From Foliimonas ilicis (GTDB lineage Bacteria; Pseudomonadota; Alphaproteobacteria; Rhizobiales; Rhizobiaceae), in contig NZ_JBDUUH010000002.1 of the NCBI RefSeq assembly GCF_039939195.1, positions 310,001 through 374,000 of the forward strand: a stretch of DNA of 64,000 nucleotides, read 5' to 3'. This document shows positions 17,106-24,977 of the stretch, piece after piece (within the stretch, counting starts at the first letter, position 1; every line of letters starts with the position of its first letter). The notes beneath the pieces are model-generated. The model did not search any database, was not told the origin of the DNA, and saw nothing but the letters and a program-made list of their open reading frames with translations. The translations under genes and the position numbers were made by a program.

Positions 17106-18248
17106 GTGAGCCGGTGCGAAATCGTGCCCCAGAAACTGCGTATCGTTCACTGTTTCCGCTCACCGGTTGGCGGCATCTTCCGGCATGTGCGCGATCTGAC
17201 AGAAGCGCAGGTCGCAGCCGGGCATCTGGTCGGCATCGTCTGCGATTCCAGCACGGGCGGCGCCTACGAAGAAAAGCTTTTCGAGGAGTTGCGCCCTTTC
17301 CTGCCACTCGGCATCTGGCGCACGCCCATGCAGCGTCACATCGGCATCGGCGATGCAAAGGCAGCGTGGCGCACCTACAAGATCATCAAGGAATTGAAGC
17401 CGGACGTGTTGCACGGCCATGGCGCCAAAGGCGGCGTCTATGCGCGTGTGTTCGGCTCACTGTTGCGGGTATCAAGGTCTCGCGTAGCCCGCCTCTATTC
17501 ACCGCATGGCGGAAGCCTGCATTATGACGAAACGACACTGACGGGGAAATTCTTCTTCGGGCTGGAACGCCTTATGGCGCGCTTTACCGACCATCTGCTT
17601 TTCGTTTCGGAATATGAACGCCGCACCTTTCGCCATAAGATCGGGAACCCAAGCGGGCCAAGCAGCCTCGTTTATAATGGTGTGCGTGCGGAAGAATTCA
17701 TCGCCGTGCCGCCTGACGAAGACGCCGCCGATTTCCTCTACATCGGCATGATGCGCGACCTGAAAGGCCCGGACCTCTTCATCGACGCCCTCTCACAGAT
17801 ACAGGATGAACGCCGCTCGACTGCTGTAATGGTTGGCGACGGTGACGATCTCCCGCGCTATCGCGCACAGGTCGACGCGCTGGGGCTGGCAGATCGCGTA
17901 CGCTTCCTGCCGCCGATGCCTGCCCGCGAGGCATTCGCGCTGGCCTGGGCTATCGTCGTCCCTTCGCGCGCCGAAGCCATGCCCTACATCGTGCTCGAAG
18001 CACTGGCCGCCGGAAAACCGATGATCGCAACTTCCGTCGGCGGCATTCCCGAAGTTTTCGGCGAAGGCGCGCCAGCGCTCGTCAATCCCGATGCCGGTGA
18101 ACTCGCTGCGAGGATGACAAAGGCACTCGCTTCTCCGCAGGATTATGCCGCGCTGATGCCGAGCGAAGACGATCTGCGCGCCCGCTTCGGTGCGGATGTC
18201 ATGGCTTCAAATATCGAATCTGCCTATTTCGCCGCACTTTCTTCGTAA
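17106..18248 (+). CDS. Glycosyltransferase family 4
   Basis: A 380-residue GT-B fold enzyme. The N-terminal acceptor domain starts with LRIVHCFRSPVGGIFRHVRD. The C-terminal donor domain has PSRAEAMPYIVLEALAAGKP, the E-x7-E motif of GT4, and SVGGIPEVF. The start is a GTG at 17106, three bases after the preceding stop; a second GTG six codons downstream is also possible. It probably adds a sugar to the lipid-linked repeat unit on the cytoplasmic side. It is the only glycosyltransferase of this type in the cluster, so the repeat unit may be simple or completed by genes elsewhere. Confidence 0.9.
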   Translation: MSRCEIVPQKLRIVHCFRSPVGGIFRHVRDLTEAQVAAGHLVGIVCDSSTGGAYEEKLFEELRPFLPLGIWRTPMQRHIGIGDAKAAWRTYKIIKELKPDVLHGHGAKGGVYARVFGSLLRVSRSRVARLYSPHGGSLHYDETTLTGKFFFGLERLMARFTDHLLFVSEYERRTFRHKIGNPSGPSSLVYNGVRAEEFIAVPPDEDAADFLYIGMMRDLKGPDLFIDALSQIQDERRSTAVMVGDGDDLPRYRAQVDALGLADRVRFLPPMPAREAFALAWAIVVPSRAEAMPYIVLEALAAGKPMIATSVGGIPEVFGEGAPALVNPDAGELAARMTKALASPQDYAALMPSEDDLRARFGADVMASNIESAYFAALSS

Positions 18249-18317
18249 GAGAGTATATCCGCGATCAATTGTTTCTTAGCGCCTTGCGTGTATTTACGCG
18301 TAGTTCTACGGATCAAG

Positions 18318-19856
18318 ATGATGGCAAATATGGACCCCCGCCGCTTTTCGCCCGATGCGGTCCGAAAGTCGGAAAGCCCGGCTGAAAGCGGCAAGCAGAA
18401 AGCGGTTTTGAACAAGGTGGCCATGCAGGTCGCCTCACAATACCGTCGCGATACCATGTCTCCGGTCATGGTCAGCGGGGTCATGCGTTTCGTCGAGTTC
18501 TTCCTGTTCCTCGGTTCCGGCCTTGCGCTCTACGCCTTCTATGTCGGTCTGACGACACATCTGTCGCTGCACTACCCATTCATCATATTCGGCGCTTCGC
18601 TGCTCGCGGTCATTCTGCTGGATATTGCCGATTGCTATCTTATTTCAGCGCTTATGCGCCCGTTCAGCGTTATCGGCCGCATTCTGCTTGCATGGTCGGG
18701 CACATTCGGCCTGCTTGCGCTGACCGGCTTCCTGCTCAAAATGTCGGAAGATTTCTCGCGTCTGTGGTTCGGCGGCTGGTTCGTGGTTGGCTTGTTTCTA
18801 TGCATTGTCATGCGCATCGTCATCGCGACGATGATTCGCCGCTGGGCGCGCAACGGGCGCATGGAGCGCCGCGCGGTGATCGTCGGCGGCGGCAACGCTG
18901 CCGAAACGCTCATCCGCTCCGTCGAAAAGCAGCCTTATAACGACATTCGCATATGCGGCATCTTCGACGATCGCGACGACAAGCGATCGCCGCCCATCGT
19001 TGCGGGCTATCCCAAGCTTGGAACCGTCTCCGAACTGATCGAATTCGCCCGCATCGCGCGCATCGACATGCTCATCGTCTCACTGCCGATCACCGCCGAA
19101 GCGCGCGTTCTGTCGCTTTTGAAGAAGCTCTGGGTGCTGCCGGTGGACATTCGCCTTTCGGCGCATTCGAACCATCTGCAGTTCCGCCCGCGCTCTTATT
19201 CCTACATCGGCAATGTGCCGATGCTCGATATTTTCGACAAGCCGATCAACGATTGGGATTCGGTCGCCAAGCGCGCTTTCGACATCGTCTTCAGCCTGTT
19301 CGGCATCATCGTCTTTTCGCCGGTAATGCTCGTGACGGCCATCGCCATCAAGCTCGACAGCAAGGGGCCGGTTTTCTTCAAGCAGAAGCGTCACGGCTTC
19401 AATAATGAGATAATCGAGGTCTATAAATTCCGCTCCATGTATGTCGAGCAATCCGACCCGACCGCCAAGAGAACGGTGACGAAAAACGATCCGCGCGTGA
19501 CGCGCGTCGGGCGCATCATCCGCAAGACCTCCATCGACGAGCTACCGCAATTCTTCAACGCGCTGCTCGGCAGTCTTTCGCTGGTCGGACCGCGGCCGCA
19601 CGCCATCGCCGCGCAGTCGCACAACCTTCTCTACAATGAAGTGGTCGATGGTTATTTCGCGCGCCACCGGGTCAAGCCCGGCGTGACTGGCTGGGCGCAG
19701 ATCAATGGCTGGCGTGGCGAGATGGATACGGATGAAAAGATCCGCATGCGCACCGAATACGACCTTCACTACATCGAAAACTGGTCGCTTCTTTTCGATC
19801 TCAAAATCCTGTTCCTGACGCCTGTCCGCCTTCTCAACACGGAAAACGCCTATTGA
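18318..19856 (+). CDS. Undecaprenyl-phosphate glycosyl-1-phosphate transferase (WcaJ/UppE-like)
   Basis: A 512-residue polyisoprenyl-phosphate hexose-1-phosphate transferase that starts repeat-unit synthesis. Four N-terminal membrane helices lie between about residues 55 and 180. A Rossmann-like central domain contains AVIVGGGNAAETL. The catalytic C-terminal domain has KRAFDIVFSLFGI, FKQKRHGFNN, the D-E pair in TSIDELPQFFN, and LVGPRPHA. Three ATGs (18318, 18321, 18330) are possible starts. The next gene begins inside its stop codon, which shows tight coupling. The sugar specificity cannot be read from sequence. Confidence 0.92.
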   Translation: MMANMDPRRFSPDAVRKSESPAESGKQKAVLNKVAMQVASQYRRDTMSPVMVSGVMRFVEFFLFLGSGLALYAFYVGLTTHLSLHYPFIIFGASLLAVILLDIADCYLISALMRPFSVIGRILLAWSGTFGLLALTGFLLKMSEDFSRLWFGGWFVVGLFLCIVMRIVIATMIRRWARNGRMERRAVIVGGGNAAETLIRSVEKQPYNDIRICGIFDDRDDKRSPPIVAGYPKLGTVSELIEFARIARIDMLIVSLPITAEARVLSLLKKLWVLPVDIRLSAHSNHLQFRPRSYSYIGNVPMLDIFDKPINDWDSVAKRAFDIVFSLFGIIVFSPVMLVTAIAIKLDSKGPVFFKQKRHGFNNEIIEVYKFRSMYVEQSDPTAKRTVTKNDPRVTRVGRIIRKTSIDELPQFFNALLGSLSLVGPRPHAIAAQSHNLLYNEVVDGYFARHRVKPGVTGWAQINGWRGEMDTDEKIRMRTEYDLHYIENWSLLFDLKILFLTPVRLLNTENAY

Positions 19857-21094
19857 GCGCGATACCGCATGATTTGCCGCGCGAGGCGGTCAATGCGCGG
19901 CTTCTGTCGCTGATCTCAGCGTCGGCAATCGCGCTTGGTGTGCTGCTATCCGGCTTCGTCGTGCGCGAACCCGCACCTTATGAACTCTATATGGCGGGCC
20001 TCATTCCGATCTGGGCCTTGTTCGGTCTGCGCCTTTCGCGCTCCGTCACGCCGCTTTTGATACTTCTGGTGACGTTCAACATCGGCGGCATGATTTCCAT
20101 GTCGCAGATGGCGGACCTCATGAGCACGCCGCTCTATCTGGCAGTGTCGCTATTCCTTGCCTTCACCTCCGTCTTCTTCGCCGCCGTCATCGAGCAGCAA
20201 CCATCCCTCTACAGGGTGATCTTCATCTCGTGGATCATTGCCGCGGTCGTAACGTCCACACTCGGCATCATTGGCTATTTCGGGTTGGTGCCCGGCACCG
20301 AGATATTCACCAAATTCAACCGCGCGGCGGGTGCGTTTCAGGATCCGAACGTTTTCGGACCGTTCCTGACGCTGCCCGGCATCTATCTGCTTCACCAGAT
20401 CCTGACTGGCCGTCCGGCGCGCATGCTGCTTTACGCAGTGCCATTGCTTATCATCACCGGCGGCATTTTCTTTTCATTCTCGCGCGGCGCATGGGGCCTG
20501 TTTGCCGCAGCCTCCATCCTGCTCATGCTGACGGTTTTCATCCAGAACCCCAGCGGGTTGTTCCGCCTGCGCATCGTCGCCATGAGCATCGCCGCCGTCG
20601 CACTGCTCGTCTTCGCGCTGCTCATTGCGCTGCAAATTCCGGGCGTCGCCGAACTGTTCACGACGCGCGCGCAGCTCGTCCAGGATTATGACGGCGCGCG
20701 GCTCGGCCGCTTTGCACGCTACGGCATAGGCTTCCTTCTCGCGACCGAAAATCCCTGGGGCATCGGCCCGCTCGTCTTCGGCCAGATCTACGGCGAAGAC
20801 ACACACAATATCTGGCTGAAAGCCCTTATGGATTATGGCTGGATCGGCTTCTGCTCCTATCTTCTGCTGATCGTCTGGACGCTTGCGGCAGGGTTTCGCA
20901 TCCTGTTTCGCAACAGGCCGTGGCAACCCTATCTGCTTTGCGCCTATGTCGTATTCATCGGCCATATCGCGCTCGGCACGGTTATCGACACGGACCATTG
21001 GCGCCATTTCTACCTGCTGCTCGGTTTGATCTGGGGCGCCATCGGGCTCGAATATCGCTACCAGCATGGGTTGATTGCAGATCGGCGCATTTAA
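19853..21094 (+). CDS. O-antigen ligase/polymerase (Wzy-like) membrane protein
   Basis: A 413-residue protein with about ten hydrophobic helices and the Wzy_C-type loop between residues 250 and 320 (RLGRFARYGIGFLLATENPWGIGP then EDTHNIWLKALMDYGWIG). The histidine in THNIW is a hallmark of the ligase/polymerase superfamily. The start is a TTG in a TTGA overlap with the preceding stop. It is the last gene before the tRNA-Pro gene. It most likely polymerises the polymer in the periplasm; a ligase role cannot be excluded. Confidence 0.87.
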   Translation: MSAIPHDLPREAVNARLLSLISASAIALGVLLSGFVVREPAPYELYMAGLIPIWALFGLRLSRSVTPLLILLVTFNIGGMISMSQMADLMSTPLYLAVSLFLAFTSVFFAAVIEQQPSLYRVIFISWIIAAVVTSTLGIIGYFGLVPGTEIFTKFNRAAGAFQDPNVFGPFLTLPGIYLLHQILTGRPARMLLYAVPLLIITGGIFFSFSRGAWGLFAAASILLMLTVFIQNPSGLFRLRIVAMSIAAVALLVFALLIALQIPGVAELFTTRAQLVQDYDGARLGRFARYGIGFLLATENPWGIGPLVFGQIYGEDTHNIWLKALMDYGWIGFCSYLLLIVWTLAAGFRILFRNRPWQPYLLCAYVVFIGHIALGTVIDTDHWRHFYLLLGLIWGAIGLEYRYQHGLIADRRI

Positions 21095-21117
21095 GCCGCT
21101 GCTGCCTGCGATTTCAG

Positions 21118-21146
21118 TTGACCGAAATCGACCCGCACGATACACC
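21118..21146 (+). promoter_or_regulatory. Probable promoter of tRNA-Pro
   Basis: TTGACC and TACACC are separated by 17 nt, with transcription expected about 5 nt before the tRNA. The -10 hexamer is weak. It lies outside the integrated element, so the host promoter still drives the tRNA. Confidence 0.45.
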
Positions 21147-21157
21147 CCCGACCGGTC

Positions 21158-21234
<77 letters not shown>

Positions 21235-21240
21235 TCGAAG

Positions 21241-21263
21241 CCCTTGGAAAACAAGGGTTTTTT
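21241..21263 (+). terminator. Terminator just after tRNA-Pro, inside the element
   Basis: CCCTTG-GAAAA-CAAGGG is followed by six T. It starts 7 nt after the tRNA end. Because it lies to the right of attL, it is supplied by the integrated element and not by the original host context. Confidence 0.85.
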
Positions 21264-21666
21264 GTTCCCTCCCCCGGCAGGCTTAACGGCCTGCAAGGGA
21301 ACAAAAAGGCCACAAAATCCCACAATGAGCATCTAAGCCCCACGAAAATCCCCACGATTTTCTTGTGGTGTTCGCGGCCTGTTCCACCATAGCCCCGAAA
21401 AACAATGCCCCCGGCCATATCGAAAGGACCGAGGGGCATCTGTCATCGTCAGGAGATATCGAGCAATTCGAAGCCTAGTCGAGTTCTCAGGCAGCGCAAT
21501 CGAAGAAATTTGGTCTGGATCATTCTGTATGCCAGACCTCTTTCCGACACGATCCCCTCAATGACAGAATGAGAAAAGCCCCCGGCTGGAACCGAGGGCT
21601 TTGAAACAAAACGGGCGTAGGAGGCCCGGTCAAAGAACAACGGGCAAGATTGGAGGCCCCGAAGTC
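21264..21666. other. Non-coding left end of the element with several hairpins
   Basis: No convincing gene is visible in about 400 bp. Three further hairpins can be seen. A nested one lies at 21265-21303 (GTTCCCT...AGGGAAC enclosing GCAGGC...GCCTGC). One at about 21406-21438 has ATGCCCC and GGGGCAT arms, and one at 21575-21602 has AAAGCCC and GGGCTTT arms. The last two share a CCCCCGG...CCGAGGG architecture. They may be terminators or a small structured RNA. Short frames on both strands here lack ribosome-binding sites and look like chance. Confidence 0.55.
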
Positions 21667-22251
21667 ATGAAACAGATTAGCGAAATTGCGCCGAAAAGCA
21701 ACGTCATCAACCTGAAAGAGGTGTTCGCGAATACCAAGCCGAAGGCGACGGCACAGACTAAAAAAGACCTAACCAAAGGCACCACGAAGGCGAAGACGGC
21801 CACCACGCCAGCGGGCAAGCAGAAGATTGCCGAGAAAATCAAAGCGGCGAAGAAAACCCAGTCGAAGCTCACCGCGCCGGGTGCTTTAGCTCGCTGCCGT
21901 CAGATTGCCGGAGGTGATCTACGTGCCGCCGCTCTGCTCTACAGGATCGCGGGAATGTGGGACGCGTTTGAGACGAAGATGCGATTGCCGGGTGGCAGTC
22001 GGGAATACCTCGCAATGACACAGGCAGATTGGGCGATCGTCGCAGGGCTGAGTGAAAGCGAGTGCCGGAAGTATGCAATAAAACGTCTGCAAAGCCATGC
22101 CTATGAGATCGTCCGGTTCGAAATTCATGGACGAGGCAAAGGCAAAAAAACGTGGGTGCATTTCGACAAGGCAGCGTATTTGGCGGCGCTCAATGAAGCT
22201 GGATATGAGCTTAAAATCGCGGCCCAAAATGGCGTCTCGCTCTATTCGTGA
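21667..22251 (+). CDS. Phage protein with basic N-terminus and winged-helix-like C-terminus
   Basis: A 194-residue protein that I do not recognise. The first 70 residues are lysine/threonine/alanine-rich and probably disordered. The remainder is folded, with ALARCRQIAGGDLRAAALLYRI followed by a helix-turn-helix-like stretch (TQADWAIVAGLSESECRKYA) and a basic wing (GRGKGKKTWVHFDKAAYLAAL). It probably binds DNA and is the first gene of the element. A role in replication initiation, regulation or packaging-site recognition is possible. The ATG at 21667 is preceded by GGAGG at 10 nt. Confidence 0.6.
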   Translation: MKQISEIAPKSNVINLKEVFANTKPKATAQTKKDLTKGTTKAKTATTPAGKQKIAEKIKAAKKTQSKLTAPGALARCRQIAGGDLRAAALLYRIAGMWDAFETKMRLPGGSREYLAMTQADWAIVAGLSESECRKYAIKRLQSHAYEIVRFEIHGRGKGKKTWVHFDKAAYLAALNEAGYELKIAAQNGVSLYS

Positions 22252-22601
22252 AAATCACCGATTTGCCGGTTTATTAAAGTGGCCGTTTTCGGCCAGTTTA
22301 AAGATAAGCGGAGACGAACTAAGCGGAGAGACCTCCTACCATATTCACTACGTTCATAATGGTAGGGTGCTCCGTGCGGCTAACGCCTCACTCGCACGAA
22401 CAGGCTATCGCCGGATTTAGGAGAAGGTTTTCGGGAAGAAAGAACCATCCCCCATAGCCCCCTTCCGGCCCGGACCAAACTGCAACCGGCCCAGCACCAT
22501 TCCGTTGACGAAATCCCCCCGACACAGTAATCATCATCTTGCTTGATCGCCTTACGGCATCGGAGCGGTAGTCATCCGCAGCACCCCGTTTTCATGACGA
22601 G
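22252..22601. other. 350-bp gap before the portal gene
   Basis: I see no gene here. An 8-bp inverted repeat (CCTACCAT / ATGGTAGG, 22335-22366, loop 16 nt) and a nearby direct repeat of AAGCGGAGA are present. It could hold the promoter of the structural operon, a packaging site, or a deleted gene. A short frame at 22097-22420 on the plus strand is an out-of-frame shadow of the upstream gene. Confidence 0.5.
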
Positions 22602-23819
22602 ATGCTGCGTTCGATGTTTTCAATCTTTCGATCCAAGACCGAGACGACCGTCGCGCCCGCTGAGGAACAGCGTTCGCTTGCTGATCCGTCTGGATGGCTC
22701 TTGGATTTGTTCGGCGCGATCCCGGCTCAGTCGGGCGTCACCGTGTCAGCCCAGAACGCCACCCGCTGCACCCCGGTACGAGCAGCCGTCGCAGCTTTGT
22801 CTGAGCCGTGCGGGCATCTTCCGCTAGGTGTATTCCGTCGAGGCCAGAACGGCGCTCACGAGCCTGCCGTCGATCACCCGATAGCGTCCCTGCTTTCTGG
22901 CATCGTCAATCCATGGACCACCGCCGCACAATTCCGGGAACAGCTAGTCCGAGATTGTCTGTTGTCGGGAAACGGCCTTGCTCAGATCGTGCGCGACGGA
23001 CAGGGCCAGCCCCGCGAACTGCACCGCCTCCACCCTCAGGCCGTGGCCGTCGAGATAGACGCGCTGACCGGCGAACCCCGATACCGTGCAACGGTCAGCA
23101 ACGGGAGCCGCGTCCTTCCTCTCACCGACATCATCCACATTCGGGGCGCTCTGTCGCTTGACGGGGTAACGGGCATCTCCCCCGTATACGAAGCCCGCGA
23201 GGCAATCGGTCTCGCGATTACCCTTGAAGCTCACGCAGCCCGGTTGTTCGCCAACGGTGGACGCCCTTCCGGCATCCTGTCCTTCGCCCGTGCGTTGACC
23301 GCCGAAGCCAACGCGAAGGCTAAGGCCGCATGGCAGGGAATGACCCGCTCAGGCGGCACGGCAGTCCTTGACGCTGACGCCCGTTACCAGCAACTCACAT
23401 TGACCTCGACCGACGCGCAGTTTCTCGAACTCCGACAATTTGCGGTTAGTGAGATCGCGCGAGCTTTCCGTGTCCCGCCGATATTCTTGCAGGATTTCGG
23501 ACGTGCAACGTGGTCGAACAGCGCCGAGATGGGGCGCATGTTCCTGTCGTACAGCCTCGACCCATGGCTGACCCGGATCGAAGGCGAGTTCGCCTTGAAG
23601 CTTCTGCCGGAAGCAGATCGGGCCGAATGCTTCCTCGAATTTGACACCGACGACATCGTCGCCGCCGATACGGCAGCGCGGGCGACCGCCTACAGTCAGT
23701 TCCGCGCCGCTGGCGTCTACACCGCAAACGAGCTTCGCGCCCTCGAAAATCTCCCTCCGATGGATGGCGGCAACGTGCTGCAAAATCCGTACACTACGGG
23801 AGGCAACAATGCAGAATGA
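22602..23819 (+). CDS. HK97-family portal protein
   Basis: A 405-residue protein (401 if the start is the ATG at 22614). The family pattern is clear: an early VRAAVAALSEPCGHLPLGVF, then VRDCLLSGNGLAQIVRDGQG, IIHIRGALSLDGVTGISP, VSEIARAFRVPPIFLQDFGRATWSN, and a C-terminal ARATAYSQFRAAGVYTANELRALENLPP. It forms the dodecameric vertex through which DNA is packaged and tails attach. Length and motifs are complete. Its end overlaps the next gene by 11 bp. Confidence 0.93.
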   Translation: MLRSMFSIFRSKTETTVAPAEEQRSLADPSGWLLDLFGAIPAQSGVTVSAQNATRCTPVRAAVAALSEPCGHLPLGVFRRGQNGAHEPAVDHPIASLLSGIVNPWTTAAQFREQLVRDCLLSGNGLAQIVRDGQGQPRELHRLHPQAVAVEIDALTGEPRYRATVSNGSRVLPLTDIIHIRGALSLDGVTGISPVYEAREAIGLAITLEAHAARLFANGGRPSGILSFARALTAEANAKAKAAWQGMTRSGGTAVLDADARYQQLTLTSTDAQFLELRQFAVSEIARAFRVPPIFLQDFGRATWSNSAEMGRMFLSYSLDPWLTRIEGEFALKLLPEADRAECFLEFDTDDIVAADTAARATAYSQFRAAGVYTANELRALENLPPMDGGNVLQNPYTTGGNNAE

Positions 23820-24144
23820 AGCTCCCGCGCACGTCGCGTTCTTCGGTGACAGCGAGCGCCGTTTCGCCCTTCCGCCTGCACTGATCGTTGAGCTTGAACG
23901 CAAGGCCGGGACTGGCATCGGCGGACTTTCGCGCCGGTTCTTCAGCGGTGATTTCCGCCATCAGGAGCTTCTGGAAACGATCCGCCTTGGCCTGATCGGC
24001 GGCGGCACCGAACCGGAAGAAGCTGCCAGTCTGACCGCCGCTTATGCAGCACCGCTCCCCGTCATGGAGCTTTACGCGCTCGCCTTGCCAGTCATGGAAA
24101 CCCTCATGTTTGGCAAAGCCGCCAAGAAGGCAGGCCGCAAATGA
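23809..24144 (+). CDS. GTA-type tail assembly chaperone-like protein
   Basis: A 111-residue protein starting at MQNEAPAHVAFF with a GGGAGG ribosome-binding site inside the portal gene. The pattern FGDSERRFALPPALIVELERK, ETIRLGLIGGGTEPEEA and a hydrophobic C-terminal LALPVMETLMFG is that of the small gene-transfer-agent family usually located after the major tail protein. Finding it between portal and protease is unusual. The function is inferred from the family only. Confidence 0.6.
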   Translation: MQNEAPAHVAFFGDSERRFALPPALIVELERKAGTGIGGLSRRFFSGDFRHQELLETIRLGLIGGGTEPEEAASLTAAYAAPLPVMELYALALPVMETLMFGKAAKKAGRK

Positions 24145-24413
24145 CCAGCGAGCCTCACGCAATCGAAGTCAATGCAAATGCTGAACAGCTAGGGCGCATC
24201 CAGCGGGGCGTCATCTCTGCATTGCAGACACATAGCAAGAGGACCACGCCCCAGCTTGCACAAGCGATTTATGGTCGCGTCGATGTCTTCGAACTCAACA
24301 GCATCCTCCGCGCAATCCGACAGCTTACCGAACGTGGTTTCGCTTTCACGAAGACCCGCAAGGGTCGCGTCAACGCCACCGGCTACGTCTATGAATGGAG
24401 CCTCATGCAATGA
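24141..24413 (+). CDS. Small winged-helix-like phage protein
   Basis: A 90-residue protein coupled to both neighbours by ATGA overlaps. The sequence QRGVISALQTHSKRTTPQLA then RAIRQLTERGFAFTKTRKGRVN looks like a winged helix with a basic wing. I do not recognise a named family. It sits inside the head operon, so it could be a DNA-binding regulator or a packaging factor. It has no membrane segment. Confidence 0.55.
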   Translation: MTSEPHAIEVNANAEQLGRIQRGVISALQTHSKRTTPQLAQAIYGRVDVFELNSILRAIRQLTERGFAFTKTRKGRVNATGYVYEWSLMQ

Positions 24414-24973
24414 CTTTGCTTGCACACGAAGTCCGTGAAGCGGCTCACAACGACAAGCTCGACATGACGGAGGTGCGGTTCGCAGCTACCGACGATGACG
24501 GCACCATCGAAGGATACGCTGTCCGGTTCAATACTGTAGACAGCTACAAGACGAGCTTCGACCGAAACGCCTTTGCATGGGAAGGACGCAGCCTTCCGCT
24601 TTTATGGTCGCACAATCCCGGTGATGTCGTCGGTTCCGTGCGCTCTATCGTCGTGGAAGACGCTGGCCTGAAAATTCGGGGTCGTCTCAATCTCGATGTA
24701 CAGCGCGCCCGCGAAGTGCGCTCGATGCTTCAGGCCGGTGACATTGCTGGTCTCAGCATCGGTTTCCAGCGCCTGAAGGATGAAGCCCGCTCAGGCGGGG
24801 TTCGCCACATCACCAAGGCAGAACTGCGCGAAGTCTCATTCGTCGCCATGCCAAGCGTACCGGGATCGCAGGTCACATCAATTCGAACCTTCACCGAAAC
24901 AGGCCGCGACAAGAGCGCAGCGGCCTTTGTTGCATCCTGCCGCAGGGCCGCGCTCGCACTCAAAGGAAACTGA
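24410..24973 (+). CDS. HK97-family prohead protease
   Basis: A 187-residue herpes-assemblin-like serine protease that matures the capsid. Features are IEGYAVRFNTVDSYKTSFDRNAF, LPLLWSHNPGDVVGSV with the catalytic histidine, then GLSIGFQ with the probable serine, and ELREVSFVAMPSVPG. The ATG at 24410 overlaps the preceding stop, and a longer in-frame start is unlikely. It lies directly upstream of the capsid gene, as expected. Confidence 0.93.
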   Translation: MTLLAHEVREAAHNDKLDMTEVRFAATDDDGTIEGYAVRFNTVDSYKTSFDRNAFAWEGRSLPLLWSHNPGDVVGSVRSIVVEDAGLKIRGRLNLDVQRAREVRSMLQAGDIAGLSIGFQRLKDEARSGGVRHITKAELREVSFVAMPSVPGSQVTSIRTFTETGRDKSAAAFVASCRRAALALKGN

Positions 24974-24977
24974 AATC

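Noticed and set aside
24780..24977. N-terminal extension of the capsid protein
   Set aside because: It overlaps the protease gene in another frame. The ATG at 24978 has a good ribosome-binding site.
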